A stretch of 64,000 nucleotides of DNA from Rhynchospora pubera (Eukaryota > Streptophyta > Magnoliopsida > Poales > Cyperaceae): the NCBI GenBank assembly GCA_028095005.1, contig CM051462.1, positions 119,278,752 to 119,342,751 on the forward strand, in the 5' to 3' direction. Under the pieces are notes generated by a model, which worked only from the letters and a program-made list of their open reading frames with translations, was not told the DNA's origin and ran no database searches. Position numbers and translations under genes: made by a program. Below are positions 31,954-42,305 of this stretch, one piece after another. Position 1 is the stretch's first letter, and each line of letters starts with the position of its first letter.

Positions 31954-33254
31954 ATACTATTGGATCAAAAAGCATTAACTTAGGAAAATGGATGTAGGTG
32001 GTGTATTGCTCTGTGCCTGTATTAGTTGTATCTTATGTTTTGTAGCATGTTGCCTAGGGTTTTAGTGTTCTTATTCTTTTCCTTTTTTAAATTTAGCTTC
32101 ATGGAAGGAAAGTTATGTGACATGTTCTGACAAGCAACACTCTGAGATGTTGTATGAAATCGTTATTTAAGTCTGTGAACAAAAAAATTGCATTTTATTA
32201 GGACTTAGAGCGCTGGATTTGACATATGCCATTATGCGCAGGTTGCTACTGTAGTTGAACTGGAAAACAGTAATTTTCTAAATAAGTTTTGCGCTTTTAT
32301 GGGTCCTATATTCTAGTTTCTCGTCTTGCAAGTTTTAACTACGGTCTACGGTTTTGGAAACGAGTCTAATCATAAGCGGAGGCCTAATCATAGAAAAGTA
32401 AACTCAAATACAAGACCCATTATCCAACTCCAGTTCGCCTATCAGCATATTTATTCGTTTAGCACATTTTATTCTACAATTGCACCGGTACCATTATGTA
32501 AAGTACCGGTGCCCATACGTTATATATTCTTCCAGCATCTCATAATCCCACCCATTATTTCAATGTCAACAGCATCTTTACATCCAAACTTATTACAAAT
32601 TTTATCAAACCAAACAAAAAACTAAATTGATACATCTCCAGAAACTTATAAAGTACCCATACTCTAATACAAAGTAGGTACAAGGTACACCACGCATGAA
32701 TTTACTTTGAACATGGTAGCATTAACCCCTCCCCCCCCCCCCCCCCCCCCCCCCACAACACACACACAAGAGTCATTTAGTCCCACAAGTGCTCTATATT
32801 TATGATTAATTCAAATGAAATTGGAGATTTAATCAAGCGTTCAAAAGAGATTGTTTGAGAAATGGGACATCAAACACCAGCACTAGCCTTTTCTTTGTTT
32901 TGTTCTTGATAGCTACTATCAAGTATTTCGGGAAAAAGAAATCAGTCAAGATCTACAACCTGATTATTTTCGATGCTAATTTCTTCAATAAAATGTATTA
33001 TATGTAGCTCTGCAAGGACCCAAATGTCTACTTTATTTGCATACCACCAAGTTTTTGCATTTTCAACGTATTTACAGAGCGTGAAATTCCTGTACAACAA
33101 GAAAAGAAGAGAAAGCCAACTTGAAAGTTGAAACACACATGAACCAGGACCCAATTTACAAAGCGGACCTACGAATATATACAATGAACGAAGCAAATGT
33201 TGCTTGGCATTCAGTTTCAACTTTCGTGTTAATATCTAGCTAAGAAATCTAAAT
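31954..33254. other. Spacer between TAF9 and the RSH-like gene
   Basis: The left part should hold the TAF9 3' UTR. A run of 24 C lies at 32731-32754, followed by a CA-rich stretch. A possible degenerate exon (minus strand, about 32942-33094, preceded by a good acceptor TTGTACAG) reads FTLCKYVENAKTWWYANK. That is only faintly like the segment after the RSH synthetase domain, and its phase does not fit the last sure exon, so it is not included in the gene. Confidence 0.4.
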
Positions 33255-36036
33255 TTACACTATCACTATAGGCCCTTGTTCCTTTTTGTATCTCCAATGA
33301 GCAGCTAAACCAAACTCAGCTTCAAGATGCATTTCTCTTGTTCGTACCTGTATCTCCAATGGAATGTTTTCTTCAGTCATGACAACAGTGTGCAGGGACT
33401 GGTACCTGCGAAAATATAGCACAACATCAGCATGTTGAAGTTCATTTCAGAGCAGCAGTTAGGTCTTTCATTTATGTACAGAGTATGAAGTATAATTACA
33501 TATTCCAGCATTCATTGTACTTGTAATAAGAAACATATCGCCTGTTTTTGGGTAGCATGTGCCAAATCATAACAATTTAAGTTCCAGTCCAGCACAAAGC
33601 AACCAAATTGCTCCTATAATGGAGGGAAGTTTTCACTTCATATGGTCTATTTCATTTTCTACTATAGAGGGCAAAGTTGTCAATGTTATCATCAATGATT
33701 AATTATCAGCCATGAAGACAGCAACAGCATGATAACAGATCATTACAGCAAGTTAAATTCTGCTAGAGATTTTATTTGCTAAAGGTACAGTTTCATTTAA
33801 ATTATAAACTGAGGTCTAAACTTTCTGTGATTTCATGGCATGACATGTTGCAGCAGTAGTATGTGTTCTCTACTTCTCTTAATACTAATTGAACTAAATA
33901 TTTATGTGATAGTTTTTGTTTAATCAGAAATCTTAGTGTACATGATTTTTTTACGAACAGTTTTTATAGAATATGCATTTTTTATGACACCAATACCCAG
34001 TTAGAAGTTACTTCTAAATATATTAAATGCTGTTAGTTGCAAAGTGCAAAGCTAAAAAGTCTGATGTTTCAGTACCCATTAGGTTTTGGATCGGTGATGT
34101 AGTCTTTGAACTTGACAACTTTGGGCCATAGTTCGTTAATTATATCAAGTGCCAAGAAACAATCTCCCTTTGTCTCTAAAATTAGGCGTATGCCATATAG
34201 GTCGTGTATCTGATCCAGTGAAAGTTTTTTCCTACAAAATAAAGCCGTTGAAGTTAGAACAACACTACATGAGGTAGTTTGTTTGTTCATAGTTCATTTC
34301 CATTGCCAAAAAAAATCTCACAAATATTACGCATACTCCATCAACTATGTAAAATATCAAATGTAACCATTTTTCCAACAAAGAAGTATTTTACCATATA
34401 CATAACTACATTCAATTTCTTCATTTTTAACACAACAAGAATAATAAGCAGAAAAATACCTTGACATTTTTCTGTAAATGCTAGACAAGCTCTTCTCACG
34501 TCCATAAATGGAATGACACACCACCATTCTCTCCTGAATAGCTCTATCAAGCTTCTTCATTGCATCTGCTATCACATCTTTGTTGTGCAACTCCAGCACC
34601 CTCAGAGATAGCCTTTCATATTCCTCTGGATATATGTGTTTAAAGCAGAAGTTTTCTAATTGCTCCTCAAATATTTCAAAAGAAGCCTTTTCAAAGTCCT
34701 GATGCGAGACCTAGCTAAATAAGAAGTCAATTCAAACAGTGAACATTAATAGCTTGTACAAGTATTGTATAGCAGCACAATGATGTCTATCCTTTTAGCA
34801 CTGCATCAACTTTGCAATAAATTAAACATGGATTTCCAATCAAGTGGGGGATATTGTAGAAACTAAGAGGAAAAAAAATTCCTCAAAACTCAGGAAATAT
34901 ACCCAAATGCAGATAATGTTAGCCCCATTTTCAATAAGAAAACATTTTAAAAAATTATTAAAGCACATCACTTCAAAGATTTACAAAATAAGCATGATGG
35001 CAATGTCAGCATCAGCATCTGTTTTCTGAACTTTTCTAATGGGACATACTTTTGTGGACAGTGTTCCCCCTATGGTCGTATCCTTTTCATTTCAAGTTAA
35101 TGTACAATTCTGTGTGTTTCTAAAAGTCAACCAAGCTCCTGTACTACAACTGCTTCACAATAAATCAATAATGGATTGTAAAGAGAAATTACTTTTTTAT
35201 TTTTATTTTCCCTCACTGAACTACAGATTTTGAAGTTGCCACACATCATAGACAATAAAACAAATATTTTTTTTTTCTCAATTAGAGGTAAGAATTTTCA
35301 AATGATCTTTCCAAGTTGGCTAGCTTTTCTACTAACTGCTTAGTAATAATTGCAAAAAGTAGTTTCCTTCTTCTTTTTGTTCACTCTCATTGTAACATGA
35401 ATGTTAATGCAGTTTTATTCTAATTGCTTGCTTATATAATTCTAGTCCCTTTAATCAAAATAACAGATCCAAATCAGGTATAATGCCCAAGTTTCCAACC
35501 AAGGTTTAATTGCCTCATAAATTAAGCAAACTATCCAATCAATTTTGAACTAACTAAGAAGTAATGCGAGGGAAACATAACCAAATTGTCATTCTATTCT
35601 ATTTTTGTGTACTATAAAGTATAAAGCACACACTACAACAATGACATCTAAACAATAAAACAAACAACCACACATATTTCCTTCCTTACAAATCAAACCT
35701 CAGAATATCACTAACACTAACCTGGCGAGACCGTTCGGCCTTAGATGAGAACAACCTCCCAGCAAACCCAGCTCTCGACACCACTTCCTTGCCACGAGCT
35801 GGCTTCCTTCTGGGCCCCAATCGGAGCGCATCACCAAACCCCACTGTCAAATCCTTCACACGGTGGCCGGAGAGAACCCGATCATGGCCGGACCTCGACA
35901 AATCCGGCTTCCCACTGCACGAAACCGAGCAGACTTCTCTCGCGATCGGCTCTCTGCATCGGACGTGATACAAGTTTCTATGTACTTGGTCGAAATCGGT
36001 AGAATTGTTAACATACAACGCAACTGCCACCGCCAT
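33255..36036 (-). CDS. RelA/SpoT homologue with synthetase domain only
   Basis: Four exons (36036-35722, 34710-34460, 34231-34076, 33405-33255) join in phase to 290 residues. The N-terminus ([11 protein letters not shown]) recalls the start of plant plastid RSH2/RSH3 and may be a transit peptide. After [30 protein letters not shown] the (p)ppGpp synthetase region follows: [40 protein letters not shown], and [20 protein letters not shown] before HWRYKK. So the main catalytic signatures are retained. The HD hydrolase domain that normally precedes it is missing, as is the APLANRLGI-type stretch. The protein ends by a stop soon after HWRYKK, so the C-terminal regulatory part is gone too. Full plant RSH2/3 proteins are over 700 residues. 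It could be a working short synthetase or an early-stage pseudogene. All four-exon junctions are sound. Confidence 0.8.
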
Positions 36037-37523
36037 TGATTCGATTTGAGTTGATCAATTGTTGGAGAAGAAGAAAGGAATAGAGAGAGTAGCGAGAAAG
36101 GAAAGGAAAGGAAGTGTGTAGATTTATATAATGATTGTGACTCGAATCGATTCTGTATCTACTATACGGTAGAAAGTGAATGAGGCGGGTCACTGGATGA
36201 TTCAATAAGTAGATTCCACTGGAGAAATAAGTGGACCCCACCTAACAGACAATTTGTTAGTGTTCGCCACAGGGAGTTTGGAGTGGATATGGACGGGACG
36301 AGAGCGGTCGTGTATATCGTGTATTAGTTGCCGTTTAGGGAACCGATTACTTGCTTGATCGCCGATGTTCAGAGTATTTTCTAGGCGGATTTTTGTCTCC
36401 AGTTTTAACGCACTGGAATTATCGGTGGCCGTTGTTGTCGGGCGCGTTGAAGCGAGGTACCGGAAGACTGGAGACGACAAAAACAGTTGATCTCATGGTT
36501 TTTCAATCTAGGCTCATGTCATGAAAAACATTTTTCTTCTAGAGAAATGGATATTTTCAGGTCAGCCTTTCAGGACTTGTTAAAACAGGAATAGTTGTAT
36601 TTGTTTATACCAAAAGTTTTGACAATAATTAGGTAGTTGTAGTAGTAATGAGTTTTTTATTTTGGAAGTTTCATCAAGATAAGGTTGGAATTAGTAACAC
36701 CGACAAGAATAATGAATAAATTAATTAGGTAAAGCCTTAGAAATTTTGAGCAAGATGACGTGATCAAAGGTTGCTCTTTTTTATTTTCGTATCCATCTCA
36801 GGATAAGACGGTGTTTTTAACTTATATATATCTGGTACTTATCTTGAGAATCTATTACGAGTTTTAACCTTAAAATATCTTTCAAAATTTAGTTCGTGCG
36901 TTCCGTTAAATATTTTGGATTCTCCTATTTTGATCGTTGGTATGTTTGGATGGACTAACAAAGTAACAATAATCTTTGATCCAAACTAGTGATTGCTCTC
37001 TTGGTCGAATTCAGCTGTCAAAATGCAAAATTACGGATATGATTTTATTGATCCATCAAAGAAAGAAATTAGCACTGTTGTCAATACTCCAACTTTTTAT
37101 CCAAACACATGTTTTGAAGAAATAATAATGTAACTCTTACGTAATTGTCGTAAAATTGAAGCAAACATCATATTAAATAAATAGAAAAATCTCACTGTCA
37201 ACTAATGTTGTAAAGTTATATTTGTAGAGATTGAGTTCAAAAAAGATGACTCTGTTGATTTATTTGTAAGTCGAATAAAATAATGCTTGTCTTAAAAAGT
37301 CAATTAAATTATCCGATTCAGACTCATTCAGGCTTGAACTCTACAGAGCTCCGAGATTAGCCTTTTATTCATTTTTATTACATTAAAAAAAACTAAAGTT
37401 TAACTAATAATTATTTTATAAATAAATTTATTTCATTATCATATTATGATAAATTTTTAAATAAAATTTATATTCATGTATAAAAATGTAAACATCTTGT
37501 GTCATATTAATGGTATAAGTAAA
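36037..37523. other. Promoter side of the RSH-like gene and AT-rich spacer
   Basis: The first few hundred bases, GA-rich on the plus strand near 36065-36110, are the likely 5' UTR and promoter of the minus-strand RSH gene. A minus-strand open frame at 36202-36480 has no motif. From 36.5 kb on only AT-rich sequence is seen. Confidence 0.45.
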
Positions 37524-37957
37524 GAGGAGGGCTATAGTGCCCACCATTTTATATGCCCCAAATATGTCTAAACTCACTTTATTGTTATTTTTTTTAAAAT
37601 TAAAGTTCAACGTTGAATCCAAACTGTTGATCTTGTTCAATTTAATGAGCAATGTGTTTATAACTTTATATATAAGTTTTATAAATTTTTTTGTTAATTT
37701 GACACTCGTTCAAGAGATTGAATAATGAACGAATCTTGTTAACTAAATAGATTAATTTTAATACGTTTAAACTTTTCCTTCTCGGTCGACTATAAAATAA
37801 AATTGAAAATTTATAGAATTTACATAGAAACATATCCCTTGTTAAAATTGAACAAGATCAATATTTGAACTTTAATTCTTTTTTTTTAAAAAAAACATAA
37901 GAGAGTGAGTTTGGGGTATTTGAAGGCACGCAAATAGTAAGCACTAGTACCCTCCTC
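37524..37957. mobile_element. Foldback element A (long inverted repeat)
   Basis: The ends GAGGAGGGCTATAGTGC and GCACTAGTACCCTCCTC are inverted copies. Inside them, inverted arms share AACTCACT, TTAAAGTTCAA, GTTGATCTTGTTCAATTTAA and TATAAGTTTTATAAA with their complements. Flanks ATAAGTAAA and ATAAATTAA may be a decayed 9-bp duplication (7 of 9 match). Its body is clearly related to elements B and C. Confidence 0.75.
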
Positions 37958-38603
37958 ATAAATTAAATAGCACGATTATTATACACTGAGCTATATTCTT
38001 GTAGAGTTTGAATGAGCCGTTTCAAATACTGGGCTAGCAGTTGCCACCAAAAGCAAGGTTCAAATTCAAGCTAATAAAAATTATAGTCAAACGAGTAAAA
38101 ATCAAGTTTAGAATAGAATTTAACACGAACGAGCTATCTTGCAACAAAAATATAAATTATTTTTTCTAAAGAATTAAGTAGATAAATTATTTTATTAGAA
38201 ATAAATAATAATTCATTTTATCAGAATGAATAGACATATCATTTTATCAGAAATTACTTCATTTTATGGAATTAAAGCAAGCAGATCATGTTATCTGAAA
38301 TAAATAGACACATCATTTTATCATAATTAAAACAAAGGAATATTATTTATTAAAGTTAACGCCTTCACGGCCTTCTTCTCGAATCTGTTTTTTTTTTTTC
38401 AATTCTTTTGCCTCTAGAAAACCGTGCTACTGACTAGTTAACAAGATCTTGGAAAAAAAAATTATGATTGGTAGTTATTCTTAAAGACGTTCCCTCCAAA
38501 TTAATGAAAACGTGTGTTTAGGCTATTCGAAGAAAGTTCATAAATATTCTATGGGTCCTCCTCAGAAATCACTCCTATACGGAAACAATAGGCAAGAAAG
38601 CGA

Positions 38604-38776
38604 CAATCCGAATCCTGTGGCGCACGACACAGCGTGCAGCGCGCCACTCGGACCGTCCGATCAAATCTGAACGGGTTACATTTTTTCGGGCCTTACAATC
38701 TGTTACATGCACGGGGCTCCCTCATCCATTGAGATTTGATCGGACGGCCTGTGGTGCGCTGCACGGATTTGGATTT
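38604..38776. mobile_element. Mutator-type MITE 1
   Basis: 173 bp, with inverted ends (CAATCCGAATCC and AAATCCAAATCC on the opposite strand) and longer inverted blocks including CCGTCCGATCAAATCT. A perfect 9-bp duplication AGAAAGCGA stands at 38595-38603 and 38777-38785. The 9-bp duplication is the basis for calling it Mutator-type. It has no coding capacity. Confidence 0.8.
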
Positions 38777-38830
38777 AGAAAGCGAGATAATCACAATGAA
38801 TAATTATTACAACTTTACAAGTGACTCGGC

Positions 38831-39233
38831 TTCACATCCTCAGCAGCCGAGTAACTCGCCCGTTTGGTACAGCCGTGACAATTTTTTTTAAAATTTAAAA
38901 GTTTGAAAATTAAAATGTTGAATTCAAACAGTTAATCTTGTTCAATTTTAAAGACGATACGTTTTCATATAAGTTTTATAATTTTTGGAGTTGATTTGAT
39001 ACCTGATAAAGTTATCCAATTATGAACGTATTAGAATCAATCACTGATAGTTAACTAGATTCGTTCATTTGTTGATGATTTGATCAAGTACCAAACCGAT
39101 TTCAAAGTTTATAAAATTTATATGAAAATACATTGCCTATAAAATTGAACAATATCAACGGTTTAGATTCAATATTTTAATTTTCAAACTTTTAAATTTA
39201 AAAAAAATTTGTCACGGCTGCTGAGGATGTGAA
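38831..39233. mobile_element. Foldback element B (long inverted repeat)
   Basis: The ends TTCACATCCTCAGCAGCC and GGCTGCTGAGGATGTGAA are perfect inverted copies. The arms run about 170 bp (GTTAATCTTGTTCAATTTTA, TATAAGTTTTATAA against their complements). The left arm carries about 26 extra bases (AGTAACTCGCCCGTTTGGTA..). No target duplication was settled. Confidence 0.75.
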
Positions 39234-40977
39234 TACATCCCAGCCGTAGCATAAACGGCTAGCAACAACGCATGTGCGTTTTCGTTCGAAAAAACTTTAG
39301 TACTGTATACGTACCAGTCCAATGGAATGTCTGGATCTGGACATATACGACTCGAAAATCTTGCATTGGCCTTTTAAACTTAACGCAACAATAAACAGGC
39401 TAAGTCAAAACAGCCGCTATTAAAAATAATAGAATAACCAAGTCAAAACAACTGTAAAATCATGTAATTGCATTAACAAATCAACAAATGATAAGTTCAA
39501 TCAGAAGTACCGGCAGGATCAAATTCAAACACACATATCTTCGTTTCACGAGAAGACATCCATTTAAAAAATATTTCTTGTAGATTCAAGTTGTGATATA
39601 TCTACGTATTATTTGTAACAATTTTGTGAGGGGAAGATCAGGGGGAAGCCATGATTTGAATATGCGAGGGGTCGAGATCAAACATTGAGTTGTTTTATGC
39701 ACCGATTAGACTTGAACAACATGAATTTAGTTTGAAATTTGCTAAAAACTTTCATATTTTTCAGTTCTAACATTCAATTTCTAGTGGCCATGAAAAAAAA
39801 AAAAAGAGTATTGGACCATTTTTTTTATAGCTTGAGGTCCAAATTATAGAAGTCCATTAATTAGTAATAGAATTTTCAAAATTAAGCATGGGCCAGGACC
39901 TCTATGGCCCCTCGTGCTGGCTCCGCCACCGGGAAGATTTGACCATCAATCAGGTTCTTAGCAATTTTATTATTCAGTTTTGATGGATGATCATCAGTAA
40001 AAATTGGACAATAATTTATATAAATCACATTTAAAAAACAAACAACATCTCTGTAATTCTTTTGGGATGATTTAGATTTATACCATTGCAGAAATTTGAA
40101 ATGAGTGATATGTTATTATTAAGTGACGAAATATTTTTATACCAACCGATATAACCATTTTGTCTTTTAAATATGTCACATTAAGTAGAACCTCTCCTCT
40201 GGTGCGTGCTTTCTTCTCCATGCGGCGTCTTTGTTTTTTTTTTTCCCTTAACAATTTAATCTAACGAGAGTAATTTCGGTATTTTTAAAAAAATATGACA
40301 GATTTTAGATTAACATATCTCTAATTAGCTATTGTTTTAGAAGGAACTAATGACATTAAAGTAATTTTGATAATTTTAGAATGACATATTCGTAGAATAA
40401 AATTTTCCAAATTGAAAAATTTGTAATGGTAGAAATCTAATTATTTCTAACTTTTTATATAAAAAATCTGGCTACAAATATAAAATTGAGTTATGCTAGA
40501 AATATTCTTAGCTTTATTTAGTGATTGCAATTTAGGACTCATTTTTATGGTATGTCTGTTCGTTATTTCTGACAATCATCGTCAAAAGCTTTTCAAATAA
40601 GGAATTTTTTTTATATATAGAATTTTTAACGATATTTCAAATCAGGAAGTTCAAACTTCTTTTCAATTATAGCATACAATTAATTTTTTAAATACTCTAT
40701 TTATTATTTTTTACAGCAATTGTAAAAAAATATTGAAATCGAAGGTAAAACGAAGTGTATACTCTTCAAAAAAAAAAATAATAAACTTGTTAATATTGAC
40801 AGTGCTGTAAAAAATATCAAATATTACTTACGTTAAAATGAATCACTGTAAATTTGCAATTTAATTAATACCATCATGTAAGCTTAGAATGCTGAATCAA
40901 ACCTAGTTAATCTGACCCACTTAAAAAACAACATTATTTATCTTACGGGCATAGCTGTCCCTTGGCACACAGGATAC
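39234..40977. other. AT-rich intergenic region
   Basis: No gene, tRNA or well-bounded repeat was recognised. It ends with the left target copy (CACAGGATAC, 40968-40977) of the next MITE. Confidence 0.45.
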
Positions 40978-41168
40978 GAACTCAAATCAAGTGCCGCGCG
41001 GCACCGTGCAGCGCGCAATCTGAGCCGTCCAGATTAAATCCAATGATCATGGGTGCCTCGTGCATGTTACCCGTGCCGTAAGGTCTGAAAAACTCTAACC
41101 GTCCAGATCAGATCGAACTGCTCGGATCGCTGAGCGGCACGGTGCCGCGCGGCACGGGATAAGGATCC
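40978..41168. mobile_element. Mutator-type MITE 2 with palindromic ends
   Basis: 191 bp between direct copies of CACAGGATAC (40968-40977 and 41169-41178). Each end holds the perfect 14-bp palindrome GTGCCGCGCGGCAC (40991-41004 and 41142-41155) followed inward by CGTGC. The inner words CCGTCCAGAT recall the CCGTCCGATC of MITE 1, so the two are probably one family. Confidence 0.82.
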
Positions 41169-41639
41169 CACAGGATACAGCTATGTTGCCACCGCCACAG
41201 TTGCAGAGAGGCTTTTGTTCAATATCCCTTGTAAATTGTTAGGACATGAGCATGACCTTTTTCTCGGTCTTTTCGTAGTCTAACACGTCTCCTCTTTTAT
41301 TTGACCCCTAAATTCTGATCCATGCTATTTTGATTCTCCCGGTCCCAGCCTCCAGGAGTAAGTAACTCCAGATATTTATTTTCAGATTCTCAATTTATTT
41401 CCTTACATTTAATGATTCTAATAGATCGCATGCAACTAATTACTGTTCGTAGATTACGTATTTTTGGTTTTATGTATTTTAGTCCAACATGTTATAGACA
41501 GAATCGCGATCTAACATCAAATTGTATATGTTTTATAATTAAACCCCAGATACCCCTATTTGTTTCCAAAACCGTCCATTTTACAAAAACCCAACTTCCT
41601 TTCAATAAAACCTTCCTCCACCAATCCCGCGCCGGACCA

Positions 41640-42062
41640 GCATCCTCTACAGCCAAAATTAATCGGCTGTAGCGTCCAGCCAACATAATTTTTATAAAAT
41701 TTAAAATTTTTAAAATTTAAACGTTAAATTTAAACCGTTGATCTTGTTCAATTTTACGGACGATGCATTTTTATATAAGTTTTATAAAATTTAGAGTTGA
41801 TTTGATATTAGATCAAGTGGTCAATAAATGAACGAATATGGTTAACAAACACTGATTAATTCTAATACGTTCATAATTTGATCACTCAATCAAGTATCAA
41901 ATCGACTCTAAATTTTATAAAACTTATATGAAAATGCATCGCTCGTAAAATTGAACAAGATCAACGGTTTGGATTCAACATTTGAATTTTAAATTTTTTA
42001 AATATTAAAAAAATTGTGTTGGCTGGATGGTACAGCCGTATAATTTAGGCTGTAGAGGATGT
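41640..42062. mobile_element. Foldback element C, in the exportin-T promoter
   Basis: The ends GCATCCTCTACAGCC and GGCTGTAGAGGATGT are inverted copies. The arms carry CGTTGATCTTGTTCAATTTT, TATAAGTTTTATAAAATTTA and their complements, the same body as A and B. It ends 244 bp before the exportin-T ATG. Confidence 0.78.
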
Positions 42063-42305
42063 GAGTCCATCCGGCGCCGCCTTTGATCCCTCCTCCCTCC
42101 CACAGAATATAAATAAAACCCAAAAACCCGGTTCACTCAATAAAAATTAGACTAGATCCTCCTCCACCGGTCCAGCCCGGTCCACCATCGCCGCATCACT
42201 GTCCAACCAGATTCCTCTCTCCTCTCGGAACCTCTCTTCGGTTATTTAAACCCTCCCTCTCTCCCTTCTCTTTCTTTTTCTTTTCTAGTTTCTGCCTCCA
42301 CTGCC

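Noticed and set aside
36202..36480. Minus-strand 92-codon frame upstream of the RSH-like gene
   Set aside because: No domain and no good junction to the RSH first exon; it is probably promoter sequence.
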